Source: Phycisphaerae bacterium (GTDB taxonomy: Bacteria; Planctomycetota; Phycisphaerae; Sedimentisphaerales; Anaerohalosphaeraceae). From it: DNA of 53,616 bases. The DNA lies in assembly GCA_029858345.1 (NCBI GenBank), contig JAOUFG010000004.1:1-53616 (forward strand), read 5' to 3'. A model generated the notes under the pieces. That model did no database searches, was not told where the DNA came from, and worked only from the letters and a program-made list of their open reading frames with translations. The translations under genes were made by a program, and so were the position numbers. Shown piece after piece: positions 15,384 to 24,818 of this stretch (position 1 is its first letter; the number at the start of each line of letters is the position of its first letter).

Positions 15384-17408
15384 ATGAAGATTTCTTTGGA
15401 TTGGCTGCGGGATTATGTGGATATCGACCTTTCGGCGGATGAAATCGGCGAGATTCTCAGCAATCGGGGCTTTCCCATCGAGAGCATTGAGCCGGTCGGC
15501 GACGACACCCTGCTGGATGTGGAGATCACCAGTAATCGCGGCGACTGCCTGGGACACATCGGGATCGCGCGGGAACTGGCCGGAGCCACGGGAAAACCGC
15601 TCACCCTGCCCGATATCACGCTGGATGAATCGGACCACGACGCAGCCGCCATGGTACAGGTCAAGATCCACGAACCGGCCCTGTGCAACCGCTACACCGC
15701 CCGCGTCATCGAGGGCGTCAAAATCGGCCCCTCGCCTGAATGGATGCAAAAGCGGTTGGAGACCATCGGCGTCCGCAGCATTAACAATATTGTCGATGTA
15801 ACCAACTATGTGATGATGGAAACCGGCCAACCCTCGCACGCATTCGACTATGCGAAGATCGGCGGCCAGACGATCATCGTCCGCAAAGCCGTCAATGGCG
15901 AACGATTGGTCAGCATTGATGAAACCAAGTGCGACCTGAACGAGTCCATGCTGGTCATCGCGGACGAAAAAATCCCCGTCGCCATGGCCGGTGTCATGGG
16001 CGGACTGGATACGGAGGTCTCCGAAGCAACAAACGATGTGCTTTTGGAAATGGCACATTTTGAGCCGGTCACCATCCGCAGCACGGCCCGCAAGCTGGCC
16101 CTGCCATCCGAGGCGTCCTTCCGCTTCGAGCGCCATGTGAACACCGAAAACATCGAGTGGGTTTCAGCCCGATGCGCTCAATTGATGACCCAAACCGCCA
16201 GCGGCAAAATCGCGAAAGGCATGGTTGACGCTTGGCCGGAAAAACGGCAGCGGGACACCATCGGGATGCGGCCGTCACGCATGAACGCCCTGCTCGGCAT
16301 CGATATCCCGCAGGACAAAGTAATGTCGATCTTTGAATCGCTGGGCTTTGCACCGACAATCCAAAGCGATGATCTGATCGCCTGCACATCTCCAAGCTGG
16401 CGGCACGATCTGCACCGTGAAGCCGACCTGATCGAAGAGGTCGCCCGCTGTTATGGTTACGATAAGATTCCCGTCGAGCCGAAGATTCACATTGAGGTGG
16501 CCCCGCCGAACCCGCGGGAAAAAATCGCCGGCAGAATACGGACCTTTCTGAACGGTGCGGGCTTTTACGAAAGCATCAATGTCAGCTTTATCGACGCAAA
16601 AACCGCCGAGCCGTTCTCCGAGCTGACGGCCGAACAGCACTTGTCGGTTTCGGATGTGTCGCAGAAGAACCTGAACCTGCTGCGGCAGAACCTGATCGGC
16701 TCGTTAATCTCGGTCATGCAGTCGAATTACAACGCCGGCAATCGGCCGTGCCGCCTGTTTGAACTGGCCAACACGTTCATCCCCGGCGCCAGCCACAAAC
16801 CGGGCGAACTGCCCAATGAGCATACCCGCCTCGGACTGGCAATAGACGATGATTTTCGTGTCATGCGCGGCGTGATTGAAGGCATCATCACGGGTCTTTG
16901 CCTTAACAGCACGTTGGAATTCAAGCCCTGCTCGTACAAATGGGCACAGGCAGGCGCTCAGATTTTCCTCGACGGCGAGGCGCTGGGGATGGCCGGACTG
17001 CTAACGCCCGACACCGCGGCTCAATTCGACCTGGACAAGCAGGTCGTGACCGCGGCAGAACTGGATTTTGACCTGCTGCTGGCCAACGCCGGCGGCATCC
17101 CAACGGCGAAACCCATCCCGCGATTTCCGGCGATTGTCCGCGACCTGTCCCTGATCGTGAACGAACCGATCCAGTGGTCGCAGATCACCTCCGTGGTGCA
17201 GAGTAAGGCCCCTGCCGAGTTGGAACAAATCGACTTTACCGGTCTGTATCGCGGCAAGCCCATCCAGAACGGCAAGAAGAGTATTACCGTCTCGCTGCGG
17301 TTTCGTGACGACCAAGGCACGCTGCGGCACGAAACGGTGGACGGCTATCAGGAAGCAATTCTGGCCGGCCTGACTGAGTCATTAGGGGCAGAACTACGAA
17401 CAGCGTAA
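15384..17408 (+). CDS. pheT: Phenylalanyl-tRNA synthetase beta subunit, short form
   Basis: The beta chain of the (alpha-beta)2 synthetase that charges tRNA-Phe. It has 674 residues, against about 790-800 in most bacteria. The opening MKISLDWLRDYVDIDLSADE runs within 50 residues into the B3/B4 region (LDVEITSNRGDCLGHIGIAR). The EMAP/tRNA-binding OB domain normally inserted at about 40-150 is therefore missing, as in the short PheT forms of some phyla. The B5 domain (about 270-400, WRHDLHREADLIEEVARCYG) and the C-terminal anticodon-binding FDX-ACB domain (about 580-674, PAIVRDLSLIV) are present. AGGAG 7 nt before ATG15384 fixes the start. No pheS is adjacent, so the alpha subunit must be encoded elsewhere. 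Confidence 0.96.
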   Translation: MKISLDWLRDYVDIDLSADEIGEILSNRGFPIESIEPVGDDTLLDVEITSNRGDCLGHIGIARELAGATGKPLTLPDITLDESDHDAAAMVQVKIHEPALCNRYTARVIEGVKIGPSPEWMQKRLETIGVRSINNIVDVTNYVMMETGQPSHAFDYAKIGGQTIIVRKAVNGERLVSIDETKCDLNESMLVIADEKIPVAMAGVMGGLDTEVSEATNDVLLEMAHFEPVTIRSTARKLALPSEASFRFERHVNTENIEWVSARCAQLMTQTASGKIAKGMVDAWPEKRQRDTIGMRPSRMNALLGIDIPQDKVMSIFESLGFAPTIQSDDLIACTSPSWRHDLHREADLIEEVARCYGYDKIPVEPKIHIEVAPPNPREKIAGRIRTFLNGAGFYESINVSFIDAKTAEPFSELTAEQHLSVSDVSQKNLNLLRQNLIGSLISVMQSNYNAGNRPCRLFELANTFIPGASHKPGELPNEHTRLGLAIDDDFRVMRGVIEGIITGLCLNSTLEFKPCSYKWAQAGAQIFLDGEALGMAGLLTPDTAAQFDLDKQVVTAAELDFDLLLANAGGIPTAKPIPRFPAIVRDLSLIVNEPIQWSQITSVVQSKAPAELEQIDFTGLYRGKPIQNGKKSITVSLRFRDDQGTLRHETVDGYQEAILAGLTESLGAELRTA

Positions 17409-17419
17409 ACAACAGCGGA

Positions 17420-17485
17420 GCGGCGCAAGCCGCCCGATTACGTTTCTTGGAATATCAGCGTTTGAATCGGAGGGCTTACGCCCTC
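17420..17485 (+). terminator. Paired hairpins after pheT
   Basis: Two perfect stems lie 36 nt apart: GCGGC-GCAA-GCCGC (17420-17433) and GAGGGC-TTAC-GCCCTC (17470-17485). The second is followed by TCGCTTTTGC. They may terminate pheT or form a structured, repeat-like element; the weak T tract makes termination uncertain. Confidence 0.42.
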
Positions 17486-17517
17486 TCGCTTTTGCTAAAA
17501 CATGAAAGGACACTGTG

Positions 17518-17712
17518 ATGGAATGTAAAAAAGACAAAAACATGGATTTCTGTAATTGCAGCTATCCCGGCTGCAGCCGCAAAGGCGTTTGCTGCGACTG
17601 CCTGCAGTACCACCTCAGGAGCAAGCAACTGCCCGGCTGCTGTTTTCCGGATGATGTGGAAAAGACCTATGACCGCAGCTTTGCCGCCTTCGCCAAGGCG
17701 TGGAATGTGTAA
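17518..17712 (+). CDS. DUF6485 family cysteine-rich protein
   Basis: A 64-residue protein with eight cysteines, arranged as CNCSYPGCSRKGVCCDCLQY in the middle plus one near each end. The layout suggests a zinc-binding or other metal-binding fold. The ending KTYDRSFAAFAKAW also matches DUF6485, a family of short proteins common in anaerobes with no established function. ATG17518 is preferred over the GTG just before it because AAAGGA lies 8 nt upstream. It follows the paired hairpins after pheT and ends before a bidirectional terminator. Confidence 0.85.
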   Translation: MECKKDKNMDFCNCSYPGCSRKGVCCDCLQYHLRSKQLPGCCFPDDVEKTYDRSFAAFAKAWNV

Positions 17713-17748
17713 AGCCAAGAGAATCCTGACGCATACAACACAAAAGAA

Positions 17749-17775
17749 AAGAGCCCGACACATTTCCGGGCTCTT
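17749..17775. terminator. Bidirectional terminator
   Basis: A perfect 9-bp stem AAGAGCCCG (17749-17757) with CGGGCTCTT (17767-17775), with T-rich sequence following on both strands. It serves the DUF6485 gene and the convergent PEP-CTERM gene. Confidence 0.78.
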
Positions 17776-17813
17776 CCTTTATTTGCAAATTTTGAAAGGG
17801 TATTTTTAGGGTT

Positions 17814-18599
17814 TTATTTTTTTCTGCGGAGCAGTGCCAGACCGCCAAGCCCAAATAACAGCATCGTGGCCGGCTCGGGAATGTTTGCGGTATGCTTGTA
17901 GCTGTAATTATGGCCGCCGATGAACTTTGTTACCAGGTTGCCGTTTTGAGCCCAGAAGTCAAAGTTGTCCGCAACTGTTGCAGCAGAGTCTGTAAATACA
18001 AAGTGGAATAACGCCTGATCGAATACAGTTCCCTTGTCACCGTCATCAGGATTCAGGAAACCCGCGGCCCATCCCTCCCTTGGAACATTGGAGCCATCCA
18101 GCATAGCCATACTTCCGATCGTATTATCATTCTTTTCATTGTTTACGTCCAGCGACATGATACAACGGTCCATTCCGGGGGTATCCCAGTCGACGAAACC
18201 ATAGTTAAGATTTTGTTCACCAAGAGCGGTTGCCGCAACCCCCTTACCATTTGAAAAGAGCGTGTCCGCATAGCTCCTAACATAACTGTTGGTTTCATCG
18301 AGAGTCAGGCCGGGAATATATTTAAATTCAAGTTCTGTGATCAGTGGATTAGCATATCCCGCATCACCGCCTCCTCGATCCACCCAAGGTCCTAAAGTAG
18401 ATGTGTTCTGCAGGACGATGTCGATATATCCTTTGCCTGTTGTCGAATCAGTACCGGTTGTTAAAGTCGCTGTCGCAGATGCGTAGATACCTGTGCCGTT
18501 ATTAGCGATATCGGTTGCTTCAAAGTAGGTAACAACCGAGGCATACAGGGGGGATGTTACGAGACACGTCATTATTGCTACATAGAATAACTTTTTCAT
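17814..18599 (-). CDS. PEP-CTERM secreted protein
   Basis: A 261-residue exported protein. The signal peptide (MKKLFYVAIMTCLVTSPLYA) is followed by a beta-rich body without recognisable catalytic residues. The C-terminus is a canonical PEP-CTERM tail: PEPATMLLFGLGGLALLRRKK ends the protein. The body resembles the generic planctomycete and proteobacterial PEP-CTERM beta-sandwich proteins. The start at ATG18599 is chosen because GAGAGG lies 8 nt upstream; a further in-frame ATG adds only six residues and lacks a site. A consensus promoter lies about 110 nt upstream. The gene stands alone between terminator and promoter. Envelope or matrix localisation through exosortase is inferred from the tail. 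Confidence 0.85.
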   Translation of the reverse strand: MKKLFYVAIMTCLVTSPLYASVVTYFEATDIANNGTGIYASATATLTTGTDSTTGKGYIDIVLQNTSTLGPWVDRGGGDAGYANPLITELEFKYIPGLTLDETNSYVRSYADTLFSNGKGVAATALGEQNLNYGFVDWDTPGMDRCIMSLDVNNEKNDNTIGSMAMLDGSNVPREGWAAGFLNPDDGDKGTVFDQALFHFVFTDSAATVADNFDFWAQNGNLVTKFIGGHNYSYKHTANIPEPATMLLFGLGGLALLRRKK

Positions 18600-18992
18600 C
18601 TTTACAACCTCTCCCATATCTTATGGGCACTGCACATCATTGACTTTTCCGTGAGAGGATTAAGCAAAATGCCTACCTCTCCTCCAAGAATCCATTTATG
18701 TTGCTAATAATAGCAATTTTAGGGCGGCTTGTCAAGGGAAAACTTGTGGGTCCAATATGTCTTTTTTGCAAGCGATTACAAAACCAGTACTTATGTGCTA
18801 AAAAAAATAAATTCCCATAAAAATATCACTTTGACCGCCTCAGCTATCTTTTTTGAATTTTTGTTTCCAAAAAACAACATAATAATATTAAATAGTCCTG
18901 TCTTGCGATAGCCTGAGGTATCAATATACTGAATAATGTATACTCAACGTTATTAAGCTGAGATTTGACTATTTATTTGGAGAATATGTAAA
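18600..18992. other. Divergent intergenic region, PEP-CTERM gene / fhs
   Basis: About 390 nt, AT-rich, between divergently transcribed genes. It contains the strong minus-strand promoter annotated separately. Toward fhs, a possible plus-strand promoter is TTGCGA followed after 16 nt by TATACT (near 18907-18935), which I consider weak. No small gene, RNA gene or riboswitch is evident. Confidence 0.5.
18707..18735 (-). promoter_or_regulatory. Sigma-70-type promoter of the PEP-CTERM gene
   Basis: On the minus strand TTGACA (18735-18730) and TATTAT (18712-18707) are spaced by 17 nt, which is close to consensus. Confidence 0.72.
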
Positions 18993-20759
18993 ATGGCAAA
19001 ACTGGACCCGACCACAATGAAGGACTGGCAAATCGCTAAAGCGGCCGAAGAAAATATGAAGCCCCTCTATCAGCTTGCCCGCGATCTGGGGCTGGCTTAT
19101 GGAGAACTGCTGCCGGTGGGCGAAAAGCTGGCTAAGCTGGATTACGCGAAAATCCTCGAACGGCTGCGCTACGCCCCGACGGGCCGCTATATCGACGTCA
19201 CAGCAATCACCCCGACGCCGCTCGGTGAAGGGAAAACGACCACAACCATCGGCTTGGTGCAGGGGCTGGGCAAACTCGGCAAACGGGTCTGCGGCTGTAT
19301 CCGCCAGCCCAGCAGCGGCCCGACCTTCAACATCAAGGGTTCCGCTGCCGGGGGCGGTCTGTCCCAGTGTATTCCGATGGTCCCGTTTTCGATCCGCCTG
19401 ACCGGCGACGTCGAATGTGTCACGAACGCGCACAATCTGGCTATGGTCGCTCTGACGGCCCGCATGCAGCATGAGCACAACTATGACGACCAGCGGCTGT
19501 CAAAGATCGGGCTTAAACGTCTCAATATCGACCCCGATAATGTTCAGATTAAATGGGCGATTGATTATTGTGCTCAGTCGCTGCGAAATATCACCATCGG
19601 AAAAGGTGGAAAAATGGACGGCCTGGAGATGGAGTCGGGAGCACAGATTTCCGTTTCCAGTGAAGTGATGGCCATATTGGCCGTAGCAAAAAATCTGCGG
19701 GACATGCGTGAACGAATGTCCAAAATCGTGGTCGCTTATGATAAAGCCGGAAATGAAGTGACCACCGCTGACCTGGAAGTTGATGGTGCCATGACCGCGT
19801 GGATGGTGGATGCCTTGAATCCAAACCTTGTGCAGACCATCGAGGGTCAGCCGATTCTGGTACACGCCGGACCGTTTGCCAACATCGCCATCGGTCAAAG
19901 CAGCATTATCGCCGATCTGGTAGCGACCAAGCTCAGTGATTTTGTCGTAACTGAAAGCGGGTTCGGCGCCGATATCGGATTCGAAAAATTCTGGAACTTG
20001 AAATGCCGCATGTCCGGCCTGAAACCTCACGCCGTCGTTATCGTCGCAACCGTCCGGGCCCTGAAAATGCACGGCGGCGGCCCTGAAGTCAAACCGGGTA
20101 AGCGGCTCGCGCCGGAGTATTCACAGGAAAATCCGGAACTGCTCGAAAAGGGATGTGAAAACCTGATCGCGCACATCGATATTGTCCGCAAATCCGGTAT
20201 TCGCCCCATCGTCTGTATCAACAAATTCTATACCGACACGGACGCGGAAGTGGCACTTGTCCGCCGTATCGCTGAAGAATATGGGGCTGAAGCCGCTGTT
20301 TCCGAACACTGGCTCAAAGGCGGTGAAGGCGCCGTCGAACTGGCCGAAAAAGTGGCTTCCATTGCCCAGGAAGAAAAGGACTTCAAATACCTGTACGATC
20401 TGGAAATGCCGCTGAAAGAGCGCATCGAAAAGATCGCCACAGAGATTTATGGCGCAAAAGGCGTCACCTATTCTGAAAAAGCATTGGAGAAAATCAAAAA
20501 GATCGACGGCACACCCGAAATGCGAAAACTCGGCACCTGCATGGTCAAAACGCATCTGAGTTTGTCCCATGATCCCGATCTGAAGGGGCGTCCCACGGGT
20601 TGGGAACTGCCTATCCGGGATATTATGGTCTATGAAGGGGCCGGATATGTCGTCCCCATCGCCGGAGACATCAAACTGATGCCCGGCACCGGTTCTGACC
20701 CGGCCTATCGGCGTATTGATGTGGATATCAAAACCGGTAAAGTAACAGGGATGTTCTAA
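18993..20759 (+). CDS. fhs: Formate--tetrahydrofolate ligase
   Basis: A 588-residue enzyme making 10-formyl-tetrahydrofolate from formate, ATP and THF. The P-loop-like [14 protein letters not shown] lies at about 72-85, the FTHFS signature [10 protein letters not shown] at about 117-126, and the potassium/folate-site region [13 protein letters not shown] in the middle. The length is slightly above the usual 555-560 residues. The gene is followed 91 nt later by folD in the same direction, giving formate to 5,10-methylene-THF in two gene products. In anaerobes this is the methyl branch of the acetyl-CoA pathway or a purine/serine supply route; the window shows no other acetyl-CoA pathway genes. 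The ribosome binding site TTGGAG lies just upstream. Confidence 0.97.
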   Translation: MAKLDPTTMKDWQIAKAAEENMKPLYQLARDLGLAYGELLPVGEKLAKLDYAKILERLRYAPTGRYIDVTAITPTPLGEGKTTTTIGLVQGLGKLGKRVCGCIRQPSSGPTFNIKGSAAGGGLSQCIPMVPFSIRLTGDVECVTNAHNLAMVALTARMQHEHNYDDQRLSKIGLKRLNIDPDNVQIKWAIDYCAQSLRNITIGKGGKMDGLEMESGAQISVSSEVMAILAVAKNLRDMRERMSKIVVAYDKAGNEVTTADLEVDGAMTAWMVDALNPNLVQTIEGQPILVHAGPFANIAIGQSSIIADLVATKLSDFVVTESGFGADIGFEKFWNLKCRMSGLKPHAVVIVATVRALKMHGGGPEVKPGKRLAPEYSQENPELLEKGCENLIAHIDIVRKSGIRPIVCINKFYTDTDAEVALVRRIAEEYGAEAAVSEHWLKGGEGAVELAEKVASIAQEEKDFKYLYDLEMPLKERIEKIATEIYGAKGVTYSEKALEKIKKIDGTPEMRKLGTCMVKTHLSLSHDPDLKGRPTGWELPIRDIMVYEGAGYVVPIAGDIKLMPGTGSDPAYRRIDVDIKTGKVTGMF

Positions 20760-20850
20760 TCACCCTTGCCAAATCGACTCAAATCCTTACAATGACACCT
20801 TGATTCTATTGTCGTTATCGTTCGTTTGAATACAGAGTTTTGGAGAAAAA

Positions 20851-21735
20851 ATGACCGCGAAAATTATCGATGGTAAACAAGTGGCCGCGGATATGCGGGC
20901 CGAATTGAAAGAAAAAGTCGCAGAGTTGAAAGCGAAAGGCGTTACGCCGGGGTTGGCAGTTGTTTTGGTTGGTGAGGATCCGGCGTCAAAATCCTATGTC
21001 ACCGCGAAAGAACGGGCCTGCGAAGAAATCGGCATTTACAGTGACGACAATCGCCTGTCCGCGAAAACAAGCGAAGATGAGCTTCTGGCCTTAGTTGAAA
21101 AACTCAATAAGGACCCAAAAATCAATGGGATCCTGGTCCAATTGCCGCTGCCTAAGCATATCGATGAGGATAAAGTCCTGCTGGCGATCGATCCGGCCAA
21201 GGACGTCGATGGTTTCCACCCGGTCAATGTCGGCAAAATGGTCGTCGGCCAGGATGCCTATCTGCCCTGTACACCGCACGGCATTATCCAATTACTCGTC
21301 CGCAGCAAGGTACAGCTCGAAGGCGCCGAAGTCGTCGTTGTCGGCCGCAGTAATATCGTCGGTAAACCCATAGCGAACATGCTGATCCAGAAGGCCCACA
21401 CCGGTAACGCGACTGTAACGGTTTGTCATACGCGAACAAAGAATATCGCCGAGCACGTTAAACGAGCGGACATTATCATCGCCGCAGCGGGCCGGCCCAA
21501 TACCGTAACCGCTGATATGGTGAAAGACGGAGCCGTCATCATTGACGTAGGCGTCAATCGCGTCGAAGATGCTACAAAGAAACGCGGTTACCGGCTGGTC
21601 GGTGATGTGGATTTTGAAGCGGTTAAGGAAAAAGCAAGTTTAATCACCCCCGTCCCCGGCGGCGTCGGCCCGATGACCATCACCATGCTGCTGTACAACA
21701 CGGTTCAGTCAGCGGAAAAAACACTGAAAGCATAA
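20851..21735 (+). CDS. folD: Bifunctional methylene-THF dehydrogenase / cyclohydrolase
   Basis: A 294-residue FolD with normal family length. The catalytic KSYVTAK (Tyr49, Lys53), the mid-protein [10 protein letters not shown], the NADP-binding [17 protein letters not shown] and the C-terminal signature [15 protein letters not shown] are all intact. It interconverts 10-formyl-THF and 5,10-methylene-THF and so directly uses the product of the upstream fhs gene. TGGAG precedes ATG20851. A clear terminator follows, which makes fhs-folD a self-contained unit. Confidence 0.97.
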   Translation: MTAKIIDGKQVAADMRAELKEKVAELKAKGVTPGLAVVLVGEDPASKSYVTAKERACEEIGIYSDDNRLSAKTSEDELLALVEKLNKDPKINGILVQLPLPKHIDEDKVLLAIDPAKDVDGFHPVNVGKMVVGQDAYLPCTPHGIIQLLVRSKVQLEGAEVVVVGRSNIVGKPIANMLIQKAHTGNATVTVCHTRTKNIAEHVKRADIIIAAAGRPNTVTADMVKDGAVIIDVGVNRVEDATKKRGYRLVGDVDFEAVKEKASLITPVPGGVGPMTITMLLYNTVQSAEKTLKA

Positions 21736-21758
21736 ACTCGCAGATATCACATAAAATT

Positions 21759-21793
21759 AAAGCCCGGTTTGTAAAGATGCAAATCGGGCTTTT
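21759..21793. terminator. Bidirectional terminator after folD
   Basis: AAAGCCCG (21759-21766) pairs with CGGGCTTT (from 21785), followed by T residues. It serves folD and the convergent GAF-like gene. Confidence 0.76.
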
Positions 21794-21800
21794 ATCGGCA

Positions 21801-22436
21801 CTATCGCGATTGCAAGGAATTGGCTGGCGACTGTTGAAAACTCCCGATCGCTTTTCGCAGGCCAACGCTGATCGCGGCCAGACGAGACAGTTCTTCGGCT
21901 TGCAGCGGCAGATGCGCGGGACGATAGACCAGAACAAAGCCAACCCCCCGACCGAAGCGTCCCAGCGGAATCGCGACAATCGAGATGGTTTTCAGAATTC
22001 CCGGCGGACCCTGCAGACCCATCCTCAGCAACTGATCCAATGAACAGATGCGATTCATTTGACTGACACTGTTGACCAGTTCCCGCGTAAACCAGTGCTG
22101 AAATTCTCTCTTTTCGACAGGATCTGAAACGCCGATGTCGGCCATGTGAACATCAAAACTGTTTTCGGAGAGAAGGAAAACAGCGGCATCCGCCTCCTCA
22201 ATGGCCTCACGAATCCCCCCGACCGCGGCATCCAGCAAATCTTCCAGGCCGGTGCTTTGGAGTAATGATTCATAAAACGAAGTAACAAATGTCAGATTGG
22301 CCAGTTTGGTCGCAAATTCACGGTGAGCCGCAACCATATCGCGACACATAATATCTATCTTGTCCGCTTGCTTTTGCTGGCGGGTATGAAGCTTGCGAAT
22401 TACTTTCAACGCTCGTTTATTGTCTCTTGCCGCCAA
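21801..22436 (-). CDS. GAF-like domain protein
   Basis: A 211-residue cytoplasmic protein. Residues 1-45 are a charged amphipathic helix, likely a coiled coil for dimerisation (QQKQADKIDIMCRDM). From about 48 to 200 the pattern FYESLLQSTGLEDLLDAAVG, then ADAAVFLLS and ISIVAIPLGRFGRGVGFVLV, follows the helix-strand order of a GAF sensor domain. No output domain is attached, so it would act through a partner. The gene stands alone between two terminators and no partner is visible nearby. Ligand unknown. Confidence 0.65.
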   Translation of the reverse strand: MAARDNKRALKVIRKLHTRQQKQADKIDIMCRDMVAAHREFATKLANLTFVTSFYESLLQSTGLEDLLDAAVGGIREAIEEADAAVFLLSENSFDVHMADIGVSDPVEKREFQHWFTRELVNSVSQMNRICSLDQLLRMGLQGPPGILKTISIVAIPLGRFGRGVGFVLVYRPAHLPLQAEELSRLAAISVGLRKAIGSFQQSPANSLQSR

Positions 22437-22739
22437 TGCCTACTCCTATGTCTGATTTTTTTATCTGCGCTCTTTCCTCTGAGATATGGTTCTCTTCGGC
22501 ATTTCAGGAATGGGGCTTAATCGTGAATTTAAGGAATTAAACTCGAAAAACAATTGATTTATCGGACATTCCCTGCGGTTCAACCCCCGATAAAAATGGC
22601 TCAATCTTCATTGATAATGAAAGCGAATGTTGGTTTTTGGTGACCCCTCTTCAGGAACAGGTGGAAAACATGGAATCGATTTATCAGGGAACACCCGGCC
22701 AGGCAAATGCCCTATGATTATTTTGTTCATAAGGGAAAG
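22437..22739. other. Intergenic region upstream of the GAF-like gene
   Basis: About 300 nt between the GAF-like gene (reading left) and the end of the nifS operon. It should contain the promoter of the GAF-like gene, but I could not pick one with confidence. A short plus-strand frame from about 22593 is interrupted by a TGA and looks like chance. Nothing else is recognised. Confidence 0.45.
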
Positions 22740-22773
22740 TTGTAAAAACCGGTTCATGGACTGGTTTTTACAA
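22740..22773 (-). terminator. Terminator overlapping the nifS stop codon
   Basis: TTGTAAAAACCGG (22740-22752) and CTGGTTTTTACAA (22761-22773) form a 13-bp stem with one mismatch pair. The nifS stop (22754-22756) lies in the loop, and the descending arm supplies the T run. It ends the seven-gene operon. Confidence 0.66.
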
Positions 22774-23920
22774 ACGGGCTTAACTCGCGCAGGCGATTGA
22801 CAATCGGGACCATTTTCTCGACAACGACGTCGATCTCCTGGTCGGTATTATAGCGGCTTAAGCTGTATCGAATCGAACCGTGCGCCGCGGTAAACGGTAC
22901 CCCCATCGCCCGAAGCACATGCGACGGCTCCAGCGAGCCGGACGTGCAGGCCGAGCCGGAACTGGCACAGATACCAAACTGATCCAGCAGCATTAAAATA
23001 GATTCACCTTCGATGTACTCAAAACTGATATTGGACGTATTCGGCAGGCGGTTATGGGTATCACCGTTGACAAAACAATCCGGGCAGGATGCCAGAATGC
23101 CTTTTTCGAGCTTATCCCGCAACGCCTTGACACGGCTGTTTTCCTCGGTCATATTTTGCAGCGCACGCTCACAGGCCTTGCCCATCGCAATAATACCCGG
23201 CACATTTTCCGTTCCGCCGCGGCGGCCGGATTCCTGGTGCCCGCCGTGCATAAACGTCCCCAAGCGTGTCCCCCGGCGGACATACAAGACCCCCACGCCC
23301 TTGGGAGCATGGAGCTTATGGCCCGAAAGACTCAGCAGATCAATGGAGCTTTCTTTCAGATTGATCGGGATTTTGCCAACCGCCTGTACGGCATCCGTAT
23401 GAAAAACGATTCCCCGCGCCTTCACCAAATCGGCAATCTCTTCGACCGGAAAAATCGTTCCTGTTTCATTATTAGCCCACATCACCGATACAATCGCCGT
23501 ATTATCATCCAGCCGAAAACCCAACTCGTCCAGATCGAGCTTGCCCTGCCGGTCTACACTGACTTCACTGATGCTGTAGCCGTGCCGCTCCAGATCACGG
23601 CAGGTCGTCAGCACCGCCGGATGCTCCACACGGGTCGTAACGATTTTTCGCCGATTGGGGTACATCGCCAGCGTACCTTTAATCGCGGTATTGTCGCTCT
23701 CGGTGCCGCAACTGGTAAAAAGAATTTCGTCCGGCTCACACCCCAGCAAGGCAGCCACCCGCTCACGCGCCTGGGCGAGCTTTTTGCCCACTTGGCCGCC
23801 GAACGTATGCATGCTCGACGGATTGCCGTATTTTTCACTCAGATACGGCATCATCTCTTCGATCACTTCTTCGGCCACACATGTCGTGGCGTTGTTGTCC
23901 ATATAAATTATATTCTGCAT
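22754..23920 (-). CDS. nifS: Cysteine desulfurase, NifS type
   Basis: A 388-residue PLP enzyme that removes sulfur from cysteine as a persulfide for Fe-S assembly. The start NIIYMDNNATT, the PLP lysine in SGHKLHAPKG (Lys202) and the persulfide cysteine in SSGSACTSGS (Cys325) are in place. The short active-site loop places it in class I (NifS/IscS). It is the last gene of the operon, 20 nt after nifU, whose product is its scaffold partner. No nitrogenase genes lie in the window, so a general Fe-S role is more likely than a nitrogen-fixation one. Terminator arms overlap the stop codon. Confidence 0.95.
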   Translation of the reverse strand: MQNIIYMDNNATTCVAEEVIEEMMPYLSEKYGNPSSMHTFGGQVGKKLAQARERVAALLGCEPDEILFTSCGTESDNTAIKGTLAMYPNRRKIVTTRVEHPAVLTTCRDLERHGYSISEVSVDRQGKLDLDELGFRLDDNTAIVSVMWANNETGTIFPVEEIADLVKARGIVFHTDAVQAVGKIPINLKESSIDLLSLSGHKLHAPKGVGVLYVRRGTRLGTFMHGGHQESGRRGGTENVPGIIAMGKACERALQNMTEENSRVKALRDKLEKGILASCPDCFVNGDTHNRLPNTSNISFEYIEGESILMLLDQFGICASSGSACTSGSLEPSHVLRAMGVPFTAAHGSIRYSLSRYNTDQEIDVVVEKMVPIVNRLRELSPFVKTSP

Positions 23921-23940
23921 CGGAATCGTTCCCGCTGAAA

Positions 23941-24798
23941 TCAGTCTTTTACTTCTTCGACGTACAGATCATCACTGACAAATTCTTTGAGCCGTGCCTC
24001 GACCACATCTTTCATGGTAAATTCTGCCATCTTACACTGAGCGCACATCCCGCGAAAAGCAACTAAAACCTTGTTGCCCTCAATATCAACAAGATCAATA
24101 TCGCCGCCGTCGACTCTCAGTGCCGGACGTATCTGCTCGTTAATCGTTTCCTGAATCAACTGGATTTTCTGGATATTGGTCATTTTGGTCGGCTTGGCTG
24201 GTTTCGGTTTATGCTCGACCTTGGCTTTTTGCCCCTGTACTTCTTCGACCAGCTCGCCAATCCGTCCCTTACAGCCGCCGCAGCCGCCGCCGGCCTTGCA
24301 GAAATTGGTCACTTCTTCAACCGTCGTCAGGTCATTTTCATGGACGACTTTGCGGATTTCTTCATCCGTCACACCAAAACAGGTACAAACGATATTGCCC
24401 TTTTGCGTCTGCGGGGCCTGTCCGCCCTTGCGGCGATAATAATCAGCAATCGCCGCTTCAAGCGCTTCCTGGCCCATCACCGAACAATGCATCTTCTGGT
24501 CGGGAAGGCCGCCGAGCTGCTCGACGATGTCCTTATTGGACACCTTGGCCGCTTCCTCAAGCGTCATCCCCTTAATCATCTCGGTCAGAACCGATGAGGA
24601 TGCAATTGCGCTGGCGCAGCCGAACGTCTGAAACTTCACATCTTTAATCCGACCGTCGCCATCCAATTTGAACATCAGCGTCAGCGCATCTCCGCACGCC
24701 AGCGAACCGACTTCGCCCACACCATCCGGGTCATCCAGTTTGCCGACGTTCTTCGGGTGATGAAACGTATCCAGTACTTTGTCCGTATAATCCCACAT
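23941..24798 (-). CDS. nifU: Fe-S scaffold protein, full-length NifU
   Basis: A 285-residue, three-domain scaffold. The N-terminal IscU-like domain carries Cys35, Cys61 and Cys105 for transient cluster assembly (ACGD, FGCAS, MHCS). The central BFD-like domain has CTC (138, 140) and CGGC (173, 176), ligands of a permanent [2Fe-2S] cluster. A Pro/Lys linker leads to the C-terminal Nfu domain with the MCAQC motif. This is the layout of NIF-type NifU, also found in anaerobes without nitrogenase. It works with NifS, which follows 20 nt downstream, and it lies 20 nt after metY. Clusters made here could serve NadA and perhaps the operon's own Rrf2 regulator. Confidence 0.96.
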   Translation of the reverse strand: MWDYTDKVLDTFHHPKNVGKLDDPDGVGEVGSLACGDALTLMFKLDGDGRIKDVKFQTFGCASAIASSSVLTEMIKGMTLEEAAKVSNKDIVEQLGGLPDQKMHCSVMGQEALEAAIADYYRRKGGQAPQTQKGNIVCTCFGVTDEEIRKVVHENDLTTVEEVTNFCKAGGGCGGCKGRIGELVEEVQGQKAKVEHKPKPAKPTKMTNIQKIQLIQETINEQIRPALRVDGGDIDLVDIEGNKVLVAFRGMCAQCKMAEFTMKDVVEARLKEFVSDDLYVEEVKD

Positions 24799-24818
24799 AA
24801 TATTTCTCTCAGGATAAT

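Noticed and set aside
18729-18911. Possible 60-codon gene upstream of fhs
   Set aside because: AT-rich, no ribosome binding site, starts inside the divergent promoter region and has no recognisable features.
22593-22743. Short plus-strand frame reading through an in-frame TGA, which could suggest a selenoprotein
   Set aside because: No SECIS-like hairpin follows the TGA, no homologue is recognised, and the downstream part ends in the nifS terminator. Chance is the simpler reading.
22754-24798. Nitrogen fixation cluster suggested by nifU and nifS
   Set aside because: No nifHDK, nifB or nifEN is present, and the neighbours are cysteine and NAD genes, so general Fe-S assembly is more likely.
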